Positions 1-7,109 of a stretch of DNA of 17,142 nucleotides are shown here, in pieces. Source of the stretch: Candidatus Coatesiibacteriota bacterium (lineage in GTDB: Bacteria > RBG-13-66-14); the NCBI GenBank assembly GCA_014728185.1, contig WJMB01000105.1:1-17142 (forward strand), read 5' to 3'. The notes under the pieces are model-generated. The model was not told the DNA's origin. It saw nothing but the letters and a program-made list of their open reading frames with translations, and searched no databases. Position 1 is the first letter of the stretch; each line of letters starts with the position of its first letter. The position numbers were made by a program, and so were the translations under genes.

Positions 1-75
1 GCCGGCTTCCGCGAGGGCGAATCCGCCAAGGCCGAACGCCGCCGCCAAAGCGGCTTCATCGACACCCAGATCTGA
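1..75 (+). CDS. C-terminal end of an unidentified protein (5'-truncated by the window)
   Basis: Frame 1 is open from the window edge to a TGA at 73-75 and encodes 24 residues ending GFIDTQI, with a basic stretch (ERRRQ) before it. It lies 87 bp upstream of ndk on the same strand, and base use resembles the coding DNA nearby. The fragment is too short to identify or to prove as coding. It is offered as the likely tail of the preceding gene because the frame closes cleanly just before the presumed ndk promoter region. Confidence 0.45.
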   Translation, partial: AGFREGESAKAERRRQSGFIDTQI

Positions 76-113
76 CACCGCCGCCGACTCTGGCGCCCCG
101 AAAGCCGGGATGT

Positions 114-119
114 TAGAAT
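114..119 (+). promoter_or_regulatory. possible -10 element for ndk
   Basis: TAGAAT lies in the gap between the upstream stop codon and ndk, about 44 bases before the GTG start. The hexamer 17 bp upstream (TGGCGC, 91-96) is a poor -35 match, so this is a weak sigma-70-type prediction resting mainly on the -10. Confidence 0.35.
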
Positions 120-162
120 ACTCGGACCCGCTGTCCCGACAACCTCATCGCGGAGGCGCCCC

Positions 163-573
163 GTGCACCGCACCCTGATCCTGGTCAAGCCCGACGGCGT
201 GGCCCGCAATCTCGTCGGCGAATGCCTGGCCTCCTTCGAGAAGGCCGGGATGCACATCACCTCGCTGAAGATGATGACCATGAGCCGCGAGATGGCCGAG
301 CGCTTCTACGCCGTCCATCGCGAGCGGCCCTTTTACAACGAGCTGATCACCTACATCACCTCGGGACCCATCGTGGCCGGCATCCTCGAGGGCGTCGGCG
401 CTATCCGACGCACCCGCCGCGTGATGGGCGACACCGACCCCAACGAGGCCGCCCCGGGAACCATCCGCTTCGCCTACGGCGAGACCATCCGACGCAACAC
501 CGTCCACGGCAGCGACTCCGAGGACTCGGCCATCCGCGAGATCGGCATCGTCTTCGGCGAAGACCCGACCTAG
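163..573 (+). CDS. ndk: nucleoside diphosphate kinase
   Basis: Transfers the terminal phosphate of ATP to other (d)NDPs through a phosphohistidine intermediate, balancing cytoplasmic nucleotide pools. The 136-residue protein has the usual length and covers the whole family: an N-terminal TLILVKPDG strand, the TSGPIVAGILEG segment at about 67-77, RRVMGDTDPNEAAPGTIR at about 85-102, and the active-site NTVHGSDS motif with catalytic His115. The start is GTG, with GGAGG (152-156) six bases upstream. The encoded protein starts MHRTLILVKPDG, as expected for the fold. It appears monocistronic: the gap before it could hold a promoter, and no gene follows for 1.27 kb. No convincing hairpin terminator is visible directly after the stop. 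Identification is secure from the motif and full-length pattern. Confidence 0.97.
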   Translation: MHRTLILVKPDGVARNLVGECLASFEKAGMHITSLKMMTMSREMAERFYAVHRERPFYNELITYITSGPIVAGILEGVGAIRRTRRVMGDTDPNEAAPGTIRFAYGETIRRNTVHGSDSEDSAIREIGIVFGEDPT

Positions 574-811
574 ACCCGCACCCCCATTATTCATCAGCCT
601 GGGCCGCCTCTCTAGCGCTGATTGTGACACGTTTCTCAAAGACGGTTGACAGGGGACGGAGCGGATACCCGCCGCGCTGGTTCCAAAAGGCCCGCCGCCG
701 GGACTGCTCCGAGAGCCGAAGTCACCCGGCCGCACCACCGGCGACCATGCCGGCGACGCCCGACCCGGACCGACCCCGGAGCAGTGAGGCCTGAATCGCC
801 CCGGTCCGGCA

Positions 812-995
812 CGGCCTTCGCCAAACCCCTCCGACGACAACCACCCGCCGACACCGGCTTTGGCACGTTTCTTGCGGAGTCGCGCGCGGGATGGACCGAG
901 GGGTGGCCTCGCCCTGCTGCAAGAAACGTGCCAAAGCCTCCGCGCCGGACGCCGGGAACGCCGCCGACGCCGAGGAGCTGGTTTGGCGAAGGCCG
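812..995 (+). repeat. nested palindromic element, copy A
   Basis: The inner arms at 856-875 and 919-938 are a perfect 20-bp inverted repeat containing the family core TTGGCACGTTTCTTGC, separated by 43 nt. Outer arms CGGCCTTCGCCAAACC (812-827) and its exact complement (980-995) enclose the inner hairpin almost concentrically. The loop begins GGAGT and ends CGCCCTGCT, which sets the orientation as plus. There is no coding potential, no T-run and no obvious flanking target duplication. Copies B, C and D share the core and loop ends. Confidence 0.9.
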
Positions 996-1106
996 CCGAC
1001 CAGCCGCGGGCATTTGGGGAGCCTACCCAATTATCATCACCTGATACCAGGTCGCCTGGAATGCAGCGAGCGTCCACGGTACCGGCTGCATCGGGCAGTC
1101 GCTCAG

Positions 1107-1222
1107 GGGATTATCACAGCAAACTGAACCATTGTCTGATGCTGCTGAGAGCTGCTGCGAGGAGGCAGTTCTCGATGCTGGCTCTGTTGATTGTGAGAAC
1201 TCGCTCAAGCGCCCGGTTGATC
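1107..1222 (+). repeat. left arm of a 116-bp imperfect inverted repeat
   Basis: This segment, starting GGGATTATCACA and ending GGTTGATC, aligns without gaps to the reverse complement of 1598-1713. A hand count gives about 81 identities in 116. Shared blocks include GGGATTATCACA, GAACCATT, CAAGCGCC and TGATC. With its partner it bounds a 375-bp centre. No transposase or other gene lies inside. Confidence 0.75.
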
Positions 1223-1301
1223 CAAACCGAGAAATGCAATGAACCCACGCCTCCGCTTCTTGCGGTCAATATCAAATGACAACGCTATGTAGTATTTGAA
1301 A

Positions 1302-1478
1302 GCATCATCGAACGTGATCGAACCAAATCGGGGCAGATAAATGGAGATTCACCGAGCAGGCACATTGCAGCCGACATTTATAAGTTCTGGTAAGTGACAG
1401 GCCCATCTGCTGCAACACATGTATTATCAGCAGATCTCAATCGCGACCCGGTCCGAACAGGGTATACGATCCCCTAGA
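1302..1478 (+). repeat. intergenic repeat, copy 1 (related to 4252-4578)
   Basis: Positions 1301-1360 match 4251-4310 at about 48 of 60 bases, and 1391-1480 match 4491-4580 at about 67 of 90, both ungapped by hand count. Between the two blocks the second copy carries roughly 150 extra bases. Shared strings include CGTGATCG, ACCAAATC, TTCACCGAGCAGG, GTGACAGG, CTGCTGCAA, GTATTATCA and GAACAGGGT. Copy 1 lies upstream of nfnA and copy 2 upstream of the proteasome-like genes. There is no open frame shared by the two. Confidence 0.75.
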
Positions 1479-1597
1479 CTATTACAGCGCTTGGCGACGT
1501 GTACCGCCGGGAAGACTACTCGCCCACCCGTTGATCCGGCAGCATCAACCAGACAAGGCTCCAGCATCGGCGGTCCATTACTAGTTTAGGGCCATGA

Positions 1598-1713
1598 GAT
1601 CAGCCAGGCGCTTGATCGATTTGGCGCGATCTGCATTGCGAGCATCAAGAAGAAATCACTGTCATCAGCTCCGAGCTGCTTTGGATAATGGTTCGGATTC
1701 TTGTGATAATCCC
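1598..1713 (-). repeat. right arm of the 116-bp imperfect inverted repeat
   Basis: Reverse-complement partner of 1107-1222 (about 70% identity, same length, no gaps by hand alignment). It also contains TTGGAT at 1681-1686 and GATAAT at 1705-1710 spaced 18 bp on the plus strand, which could act as a weak promoter for nfnA about 130 bases downstream. Confidence 0.75.
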
Positions 1714-1845
1714 TTTGACACTGTAGCAGTCGATTACCGTGAAACGATCCCCAGTCAAATACACAGGCCGGAAAGTGTGACAATCCCTGCAGATGCATCC
1801 CTTCTCCCATCCCTCACCACAACCACCCAGACCCGGGGGTAGACC

Positions 1846-2685
1846 TTGTTCGAGATCGTCAGCACCGAAGAGCTCGGACCCCGCATCAAGCGGTTCGAGA
1901 TCAAGGCGCCGCTGGTGGCCCGGAAAATCAAGCCCGGCCAGTTCATCATGCTGCGCATCGACGACAACGGAGAGCGCATCCCCTTGACGATGGTGGACCA
2001 CGACGCCGAGGCCGGCACCGTGACCATCATCTTCGAGGAGGTGGGCAAGACCACCATTCAGCTCGGCAAGCTCAAGACCGGCGATGAGCTGCTGGACTTC
2101 ATCGGCCCCTTGGGCGCCTACCACGACATGACCGGCGGCGAGCACGGTCGGGTGATCGGCGTCGGCGGCGGCATCGGCAACGCCCCGCTGCTGCCCAAGG
2201 TCAGCGAATTCCACGAGCAGGGCCTCGAGGTCACCGGGATCATCGGCGCCCGCTCCAAGGAGATCCTGATCCTGGAGGACGAGATCAAGGCGGCCTGCGA
2301 CACCCTGCACATCTGCACCGACGACGGCTCCCACGGCCACCACGGCTTCGTCTCCGACGTGCTCAAACAACTCCTCGACGAATCCACCGATTACGACTTC
2401 GTCCTGGCCATCGGACCGCCGATCATGATGAAGGTCTGCCGCGATCTGGTCAAACCCTACGGCGTCCCCTGTTACGTCAGCCTGAACACGATCATGGTCG
2501 ACGGCACCGGGATGTGCGGTTCCTGCCGCGTCAGCGTCGGCGACGAGGTCAAGTTCGCCTGCGTGGACGGCCCGGAGATGCGCGGCGAAGAGATCGATTT
2601 CGAAGAGATGATGGCGCGCCAGCGCCGCTACGTCGACGAGGAGCAATGCGCCCTCGAACGTTACCTCAAGGAGGTGGGCGAGTAA
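1846..2685 (+). CDS. nfnA: NfnA-type ferredoxin:NADP+ oxidoreductase small subunit (sulfide dehydrogenase SudB-like)
   Basis: FAD- and [2Fe-2S]-carrying subunit of the cytoplasmic NADH-dependent reduced ferredoxin:NADP+ oxidoreductase, an electron-bifurcating enzyme that links ferredoxin, NAD(H) and NADP(H). The 279-residue protein has a ferredoxin-NADP+ reductase fold: the flavin-binding RIPLT at 44-48, the nucleotide-binding GVGGGIGNAP at 105-114, and a C-terminal cluster site with Cys224, Cys227 and Cys239 plus nearby Asp219. A three-Cys-plus-Asp ligand set is known for Nfn, so Asp219 fits. The start is TTG; an in-frame TAG at 1840-1842 rules out any earlier start, and the Shine-Dalgarno is weak (GGGGG). 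It overlaps nfnB by one base (TAATG), so the two are translationally coupled. The family also includes the sulfide dehydrogenase SudB and dihydroorotate dehydrogenase electron-transfer subunits; the partner gene favours Nfn/Sud. Confidence 0.88.
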   Translation: MFEIVSTEELGPRIKRFEIKAPLVARKIKPGQFIMLRIDDNGERIPLTMVDHDAEAGTVTIIFEEVGKTTIQLGKLKTGDELLDFIGPLGAYHDMTGGEHGRVIGVGGGIGNAPLLPKVSEFHEQGLEVTGIIGARSKEILILEDEIKAACDTLHICTDDGSHGHHGFVSDVLKQLLDESTDYDFVLAIGPPIMMKVCRDLVKPYGVPCYVSLNTIMVDGTGMCGSCRVSVGDEVKFACVDGPEMRGEEIDFEEMMARQRRYVDEEQCALERYLKEVGE

Positions 2686-4142
2686 TGACCGAAGAGGAAC
2701 GCAAACGGCGCAAGCGCGAAGGACTCCAGCTCCTCGAGAAGATTTCCATGCCCGAGCAGGAGCCCGAGGTCCGCGCCCGCAACTTCAAAGAGGTGCCCCA
2801 CGGCTACACCGCCGAAATGGCCGTCGAGGAGGCCTGGCGCTGCATCCAGTGCAAGAACTCCCCCTGCGTCCAGGGCTGCCCCGTCGAGATCGACATCCCG
2901 GCCTTCATCCGCGCCATCCAGGAGGAGAACTTCCAGGAGTCCGTGGACGTCATCAAGAGGACCAACGCCCTGCCCGCGGTCTGTGGCCGCGTCTGCCCCC
3001 AGGAAGAGCAGTGCGAGAAACTCTGCGTGCGCGGCAAGAAGGGCATGCCCGTGGCCATCGGCCGCCTGGAGCGCTTCGCCGCCGACTGGGAGGCCGAGCA
3101 GGGCGAGGCCAAAGTCCCCGAAACGGCTCCGCCCAACGGACACAAGGTGGCCGTCATCGGTTGCGGTCCCGGCGGAATGACCTGCGCCGGCGATCTAGCT
3201 CTGCTGGGATACGAGGTCCACGTCTACGAGGCCTTCCACGCCTCCGGCGGCGTGCTGCGCTACGGCATCCCCGAGTTCCGGCTGCCCAAGGATATCGTCG
3301 ATCGCGAGACCCACTACCTGGAGCAGTTGGGCGTCCACTTCCACTACAACATGGTCATCGGCAACGTCTGGACCCTGGAGGAGATGCGCGAAGAGGAAGG
3401 CTTCGAGGCCTTCTACATCGGCACCGGCGCCGGGCTGCCCTGGTTCATGAAGATCGAGGGCGAGAACCTCAACGGCGTTTACTCGGCCAACGAGTTCCTC
3501 ACCCGGGCCAACCTGATGCGGGCCTACGATCCCGACAACTACGACACCCCGACCTGGGTCGGCGAGAACACCGCCGTGGTCGGCGGCGGCAACGTGGCCA
3601 TGGACTCGGCGCGCACCGCGCTGCGCCTGGGCGCCGAGAACGTCTACATCGTCTACCGCCGGTCCTGGGAACAGATGCCGGCCCGCGACGAGGAGATGGA
3701 GCACGCCAGGGAAGAGGGCGTTGATTTCCGCCTGCTGCAGAATCCCATCGCCATCCTGGGCGACGAAAAGGGCTGGGTGAAGGGCGTCAAGTGCATCAAG
3801 ATGGAGCTGGGCGAGCCCGACGCCTCGGGCCGTCGCCGTCCCGTGCCCATCGAGGGCTCCGAGTTCGTCCTGGACATCGACTGCTTCATCGTGGCCATCG
3901 GCAACGGACCCAACCCGCTGCTGCCCGACGCCACCCCGGAGCTCAAGGTCAACAAGTGGGGCAACATCACCGCCGACGAGATCGGCCGCACCAGCATCCC
4001 CGGTGTCTTCGCCGGCGGCGATATCGTCACCGGAGCGGCCACGGTCATCGAGGCCATGGGCGCCGGCAAGATCGCCGCCCGGGGCATCCACGACTACCTC
4101 GACGGCGATATGTCCGAGACCGACTGGCCGGCGTTCGAGTAG
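2685..4142 (+). CDS. nfnB: NfnB-type large subunit (GltD-like NADPH-binding flavoprotein; often annotated gltA/sudA)
   Basis: Large subunit of the Nfn complex: carries two [4Fe-4S] clusters and the bifurcating FAD, and binds NADPH. The 485-residue protein has N-terminal cluster cysteines 53, 56, 61 and 65, and 100, 104, 110 and 114. These are followed by the FAD site VIGCGPGGM at 157-165, the GVLRYGIPEFRLPK segment near 189-202, the NADP-binding VVGGGNVAMDSA at 298-309 with YRRS at 324-327, and the closing FAD motif GGDIVTGA at 444-451. The ATG overlaps the nfnA stop (TAATG), and AAGGAGG at 2669-2675 sits before it. Earlier in-frame codons lie inside nfnA and are not used. Related proteins are often annotated as the small subunit of glutamate synthase, but no large-subunit gene is present and the adjoining nfnA is diagnostic. 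Sulfide dehydrogenase or polysulfide reductase activity is the main alternative. Confidence 0.9.
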   Translation: MTEEERKRRKREGLQLLEKISMPEQEPEVRARNFKEVPHGYTAEMAVEEAWRCIQCKNSPCVQGCPVEIDIPAFIRAIQEENFQESVDVIKRTNALPAVCGRVCPQEEQCEKLCVRGKKGMPVAIGRLERFAADWEAEQGEAKVPETAPPNGHKVAVIGCGPGGMTCAGDLALLGYEVHVYEAFHASGGVLRYGIPEFRLPKDIVDRETHYLEQLGVHFHYNMVIGNVWTLEEMREEEGFEAFYIGTGAGLPWFMKIEGENLNGVYSANEFLTRANLMRAYDPDNYDTPTWVGENTAVVGGGNVAMDSARTALRLGAENVYIVYRRSWEQMPARDEEMEHAREEGVDFRLLQNPIAILGDEKGWVKGVKCIKMELGEPDASGRRRPVPIEGSEFVLDIDCFIVAIGNGPNPLLPDATPELKVNKWGNITADEIGRTSIPGVFAGGDIVTGAATVIEAMGAGKIAARGIHDYLDGDMSETDWPAFE

Positions 4143-4169
4143 GAATCACCCACAGCTGATGAGCCAAAC

Positions 4170-4193
4170 CGGGCGGGATTATCCCGCCCGTTT
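4170..4193 (+). terminator. rho-independent terminator after nfnB
   Basis: An 8-bp perfect stem CGGGCGGG/CCCGCCCG (4170-4177, 4183-4190) with loop ATTAT is followed by TTTC. It starts 27 bases after the nfnB stop. The U-tract is short, but the stem is strong and well placed. Confidence 0.75.
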
Positions 4194-4251
4194 CACTACA
4201 CCTGGGATAATCACACGCACCAGGAACGGCTTTGATAGCCAATTATCTTTG

Positions 4252-4578
4252 GCATCATGGAGCGTGATCGGACCAAATCAGGGCGGATATTGAAAGGTTC
4301 ACCGAGCAGGTGTTCGCTGTTCGGGTGCATCCGACTTTGATCCCGATACTGGCATGTGCAGCCTTATTGCTTGATAATGATGCAGTTATGAGTCGAGTAG
4401 CAATCGGGTGGTCATTTATTACAAGCCAGTAGGCAGTGTAGGTTATCCCCCAAGCACACATCTTGCAGCCGCCACTATTTCAACTGCTAATACGTGACAG
4501 GCGCACCTGCTGCAAACCGCGTATTATCAACGGATACCAAACACATCCCGGTCTGAACAGGGTGCAAGATCCCTTTGA
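4252..4578 (+). repeat. intergenic repeat, copy 2 (with about 150 bp extra)
   Basis: Partner of 1302-1478. The left block (4252-4310) and right block (4457-4578) keep the order and orientation of copy 1. About 4311-4456 has no counterpart there and so is either an insertion here or a deletion in copy 1. The extra segment has no gene, no clear terminal inverted repeat and no recognisable insertion-sequence end. The surrounding gap 4195-4668 holds nothing else I can identify. Confidence 0.7.
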
Positions 4579-4665
4579 GCTTTAACCCTTACCCTCTGTA
4601 AACAGCCCCACCGGATCATCGCCTTCGATCTGTCGTATATCGACCTCCCCACCCCCGGCGCCCTC

Positions 4666-4674
4666 TGGTATGAT
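4666..4674 (+). promoter_or_regulatory. extended -10 promoter for the proteasome-like gene pair
   Basis: TGGTATGAT combines an extended TGn with the -10 hexamer TATGAT (4669-4674). No good -35 is seen, as is common for extended -10 promoters. Transcription would start near 4681, giving a leader of about 50 bases to the GTG at 4732. Confidence 0.55.
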
Positions 4675-4731
4675 ACGGGAGTGGTAATCACAATCAGCCG
4701 AATCCATCAGCTATCAACCGGGAGGAAACAA

Positions 4732-5481
4732 GTGTCCTTAGTCGTCGCCCTCTACGTGCGTGAAGGTCTGGTCTTGGCCTCGGACAGCCGCACAACCCTC
4801 AACCAGGTCTATCAGGTAGACAACGTCAATCACCACCACATCGCCGTGGGCATCTCCGACACCGCTTACAAGACCTTCGTCACCGCGGGCAACGTCGGCA
4901 TCACCACCTACGGTACCTCGATCATCAACGGCGTCCCCATCGCCGGGTTGATCAGTGACTTCATCGAGGAACGCACCGACGCGGCGACAACGCCCGAGGA
5001 GGTCGCTAACCTCATCCACCAGTACTTCAAGACCAACTTCGAACAGCCGCTCCACACCGGCTTCCTGATCGCCGGGTACAAGGGCAAGGGCAACGAGCGC
5101 GAGCAGCAGCTCTGGGATATCTGGGTGCCCGCCGAGGCGCCGCTGCGCCAGAACGATCCCGCCCAGCAGGGCCTGAGCTGGCGCGGCGAGACCGACGTGC
5201 TGACCCGGCTCATCCAGCCTACCTTCATGAAGAACAACCAGACCGGCGAATACAACCCCCTGCCCTACTTCCAGATCGAATGGGGGTTCTTCTCGCTGCA
5301 GGACGCCATCGACTTCGCCGTCTACGCCATCGAGAGCACCATCGAACTGATGCGCTTCCAGCTCCGGGCCCAAACCGTCGGCGGTCCCGTCGACGTCCTG
5401 GTGATTACCGCCGAGGGCGCCAAGTGGGTCCACCGCAAAAAACTCGGCGTCAGCCGCGATTTCTACAATCCCTTCGACTAG
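4732..5481 (+). CDS. proteasome-type Ntn-hydrolase-like protein, paralogue 1
   Basis: A 249-residue cytoplasmic protein with no signal peptide or membrane segment. The N-terminus SLVVALYVREGLVLASDSR resembles the first two strands of proteasome beta/HslV/Anbu proteins, in which the residue after Met is the nucleophile, and Asp18 falls where catalytic Asp17 of the mature enzyme sits. Lys47 is the nearest candidate for the catalytic lysine. The C-terminus, QTVGGPVDVLVITAEG at about 219-234, matches the closing strands of that fold. If Met is removed, Ser2 would be the N-terminal nucleophile. The start is GTG with GGAGG at 4721-4725; a longer in-frame start at 4681 would destroy the N-terminal alignment with the paralogue. 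It lies 60 bp upstream of paralogue 2, probably one operon. Fold assignment is inference from motifs; substrate and activity are unknown. Confidence 0.6.
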   Translation: MSLVVALYVREGLVLASDSRTTLNQVYQVDNVNHHHIAVGISDTAYKTFVTAGNVGITTYGTSIINGVPIAGLISDFIEERTDAATTPEEVANLIHQYFKTNFEQPLHTGFLIAGYKGKGNEREQQLWDIWVPAEAPLRQNDPAQQGLSWRGETDVLTRLIQPTFMKNNQTGEYNPLPYFQIEWGFFSLQDAIDFAVYAIESTIELMRFQLRAQTVGGPVDVLVITAEGAKWVHRKKLGVSRDFYNPFD

Positions 5482-5492
5482 TGTTCGAAAAA

Positions 5493-5520
5493 CGGGAGAC
5501 GCCCGAGGGGTCGTCTCCCG
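5493..5520 (-). terminator. hairpin between the two proteasome-like genes (terminator-shaped on the minus strand)
   Basis: A perfect 9-bp stem CGGGAGACG/CGTCTCCCG (5493-5501, 5512-5520) with a 10-nt loop fills most of the 60-bp gap. On the plus strand it has no T-run after it. Read on the minus strand it is followed by five Ts (5488-5492 are As), like an intrinsic terminator. No minus-strand gene ends here, so its role may instead be mRNA processing or stability between the two genes. Confidence 0.45.
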
Positions 5521-5541
5521 CGCCAGCCACGGAGCGAGTCC

Positions 5542-6297
5542 ATGTCTTTCATCGTCGCCATCTACGTCCCCGAGGGCGTCGTCATGACCGCCGACAGCCG
5601 GCTGACCTTCACGCGCACCGAATCCATGCACGACGGCTCCCGGCGACACCTCGCCGTCGGCATCTCCAACAACAGCCGCAAGAGTTTTATGACACCCAGC
5701 GGTGTCGGATTGTGCACCTACGGCGCCGCCTCGGACAACCGGAACAACCCCATCGGCGGCCTCGTCGACGAGTTCATTCTCGACCACACCGACGAGCACT
5801 CCGACGCCGACGGCGTAGCCCGCGATCTGATGGTCTACCTGCGCGCCAATCAACCCGATATGAAAACCGGCTTCCTCGTCGGAGGCTACGTCTACGGCGA
5901 GAACGAAAAACCCGAGCCCCACATCTGGGACCTCTGGGTGGCCGACGACCACCTCAAGCAGACCAGCGTCAGCGGCAACTACGGACTGAGTTGGCGCGGA
6001 GTCTCCGACGTGGTCAGCCGTCTGATCCAACCACTTTGGATGAAGAGCGGGAAGACAGGAGAATACAAGGAGTTACCCTACTATCAGATCCAGTGGGCCA
6101 CGATGAGCCTGAACGAGGCCGTGGATTTCGCCGTCTACGCCATCGAGAGCACCATCGAGTTGATGCGCTTCCAACCCCGCAACCAGACCGTCGGCGGCGA
6201 GGTCGAGGTGATGATCATCACCCCCCGGGGCTCGCACTGGATCAACCGCAAGCGCCTCCGGGTTAAGCGGGACTTCTACGACCCCGGCCCGCGCTGA
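5542..6297 (+). CDS. proteasome-type Ntn-hydrolase-like protein, paralogue 2
   Basis: A 251-residue homologue of the preceding gene, similar along its whole length. Residues 2-47 align without a gap: Ser2, Asp18-Ser19-Arg20 and Lys47 are conserved in both, and the block VDFAVYAIESTIELMRFQ is nearly identical. The N-terminus SFIVAIYVPEGVVMTADSR and C-terminal QTVGGEVEVMIITPRG at about 222-237 point to the proteasome/HslV/Anbu fold. ATG start, with GGAG at 5530-5533 upstream. Both paralogues also share DLWV/DIWV, GLSWRG and RLIQP motifs in the middle, which are not features of classical proteasome subunits that I know. Two members could form a mixed ring, but that is speculation. Catalysis is unproven, since I infer Ser2 as nucleophile only from position. 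Confidence 0.6.
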   Translation: MSFIVAIYVPEGVVMTADSRLTFTRTESMHDGSRRHLAVGISNNSRKSFMTPSGVGLCTYGAASDNRNNPIGGLVDEFILDHTDEHSDADGVARDLMVYLRANQPDMKTGFLVGGYVYGENEKPEPHIWDLWVADDHLKQTSVSGNYGLSWRGVSDVVSRLIQPLWMKSGKTGEYKELPYYQIQWATMSLNEAVDFAVYAIESTIELMRFQPRNQTVGGEVEVMIITPRGSHWINRKRLRVKRDFYDPGPR

Positions 6298-6364
6298 GAC
6301 GGCGGAGCCTACTGAAAGCACCGGCCGCCGACAAGAGCCCGAGCCCGCCCAATTCCAACGGGCC

Positions 6365-6461
6365 GCGGGAAGGCGTTGGCACGTTTCTTGCAGCAGGGCG
6401 GGGCGGCCGATCGCCCGGCCCCGCGGGCCACTCCGCAAGAAACGTGCCAACGCCTTCCCGC
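6365..6461 (-). repeat. palindromic element, copy B
   Basis: A perfect 27-bp inverted repeat (6365-6391 and 6435-6461) encloses 43 nt and contains the family core TTGGCACGTTTCTTGC. The loop, read on the minus strand, begins GGAGT and ends CGCCCTGCT, so this copy is inverted relative to copy A. It starts 67 bp after the second proteasome-like gene and could fold as a very stable hairpin in the read-through transcript. Outer arms are at best weak here (6-bp CCGCCC at 6345-6350 with GGGCGG at 6492-6497). Confidence 0.9.
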
Positions 6462-6521
6462 TCGACGTGGCGCCGGGGTTTCGCGCCCGAAGGGCGGTAG
6501 CATTTCGCAACAAGCGTTAAG

Positions 6522-6545
6522 AAAAAACGCCCCTCGCGGGGCGTT
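6522..6545 (-). terminator. rho-independent terminator for tRNA-Pro
   Basis: On the minus strand the 8-bp stem AACGCCCC/GGGGCGTT (6526-6533 with 6538-6545, 4-nt loop) runs into a run of Ts (As at 6522-6527 on the plus strand). It starts 14 bases beyond the tRNA CCA end. Confidence 0.85.
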
Positions 6546-6559
6546 CAAGCTATCTTGGA

Positions 6560-6636
<77 letters not shown>

Positions 6637-6705
6637 ACGCGTGTTTTGGCTCGTGGGGGTCGAGCCGTTGCTTGGCGGACACCGGCGGCGTCCGAAGCGG
6701 CGGAT

Positions 6706-6734
6706 AGTTTACAAGCTTTTCCGGGCAATTGCAA
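6706..6734 (-). promoter_or_regulatory. promoter for tRNA-Pro
   Basis: On the minus strand TTGCAA (6734-6729) and TAAACT (6711-6706) are separated by exactly 17 bp. Transcription would start near 6699, leaving a 5' leader of about 60 nt that includes a GGCTCG/CGAGCC hairpin before the tRNA. Confidence 0.6.
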
Positions 6735-7109
6735 GCCCAAGGTGGCGTCAAGGTGGCGTGTTGAGTACGGTATCGGCAATGGATGGCTGCTGAGATCGGA
6801 CTGTAACACTGCCTGATTGCCTCAAGGGCGGCGGTGGTGACTCCGCTGTTATCGGTGAAAGCAACATGACGTAACAGCTCGTAGGGCACCTTGGCCTCGG
6901 CGCCCAGAACTGATGACGAAAACAGCTTCAAGATTCATCACTTATGGTGAAACCTTGTTTGCGAGCCGAGTCGAGCAGCCTGCGACAACCGCGCTGCTAC
7001 TCCGGATAAAATGACGAATCGGAGCAATCCCGCCGGTGATCGGCTGACGATCCAAGATTGATCCGATGCGTCTCTCTGGACAGGTTTGTGAATAATGATC
7101 CAGGTGGGT
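6735..7109. other. gene-free stretch between the tRNA promoter and the COG2426 gene
   Basis: I see no credible gene or RNA. An 11-bp tandem repeat CAAGGTGGCGT lies at about 6738-6759. The rest is mixed-composition DNA with many stops in all frames. No convincing terminator for the minus-strand operon that ends at 7110 is visible. Confidence 0.5.

Larger units (their letters stand above)
574..1845. other. 1.27-kb gene-free stretch between ndk and nfnA
   Basis: No credible gene was found; open frames here lack family motifs and Shine-Dalgarno-supported starts. The first part (about 640-1010) is very GC-rich and palindromic: a 9-bp inverted repeat ACTGCTCCG/CGGAGCAGT at 703-711 and 777-785, then the nested palindromic element at 812-995. 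From about 1020 the sequence becomes clearly less GC-rich. It holds a 116-bp imperfect inverted repeat (1107-1222 and 1598-1713) that encloses a segment (1302-1478) related to DNA at 4252-4578. The stretch looks like accumulated repeat remnants rather than a lost gene. Confidence 0.7.

Noticed and set aside
1715..1720. A perfect TTGACA as the -35 of nfnA
   Set aside because: No acceptable -10 lies 15-19 bp downstream, so it was not called as a promoter.
4738..6030. A 430-residue open frame on the minus strand across both proteasome-like genes
   Set aside because: It is the antisense shadow of high-GC codons: composition is Val/Asp/Gly-rich with no motifs, while the plus-strand frames are paralogous with good ribosome sites.
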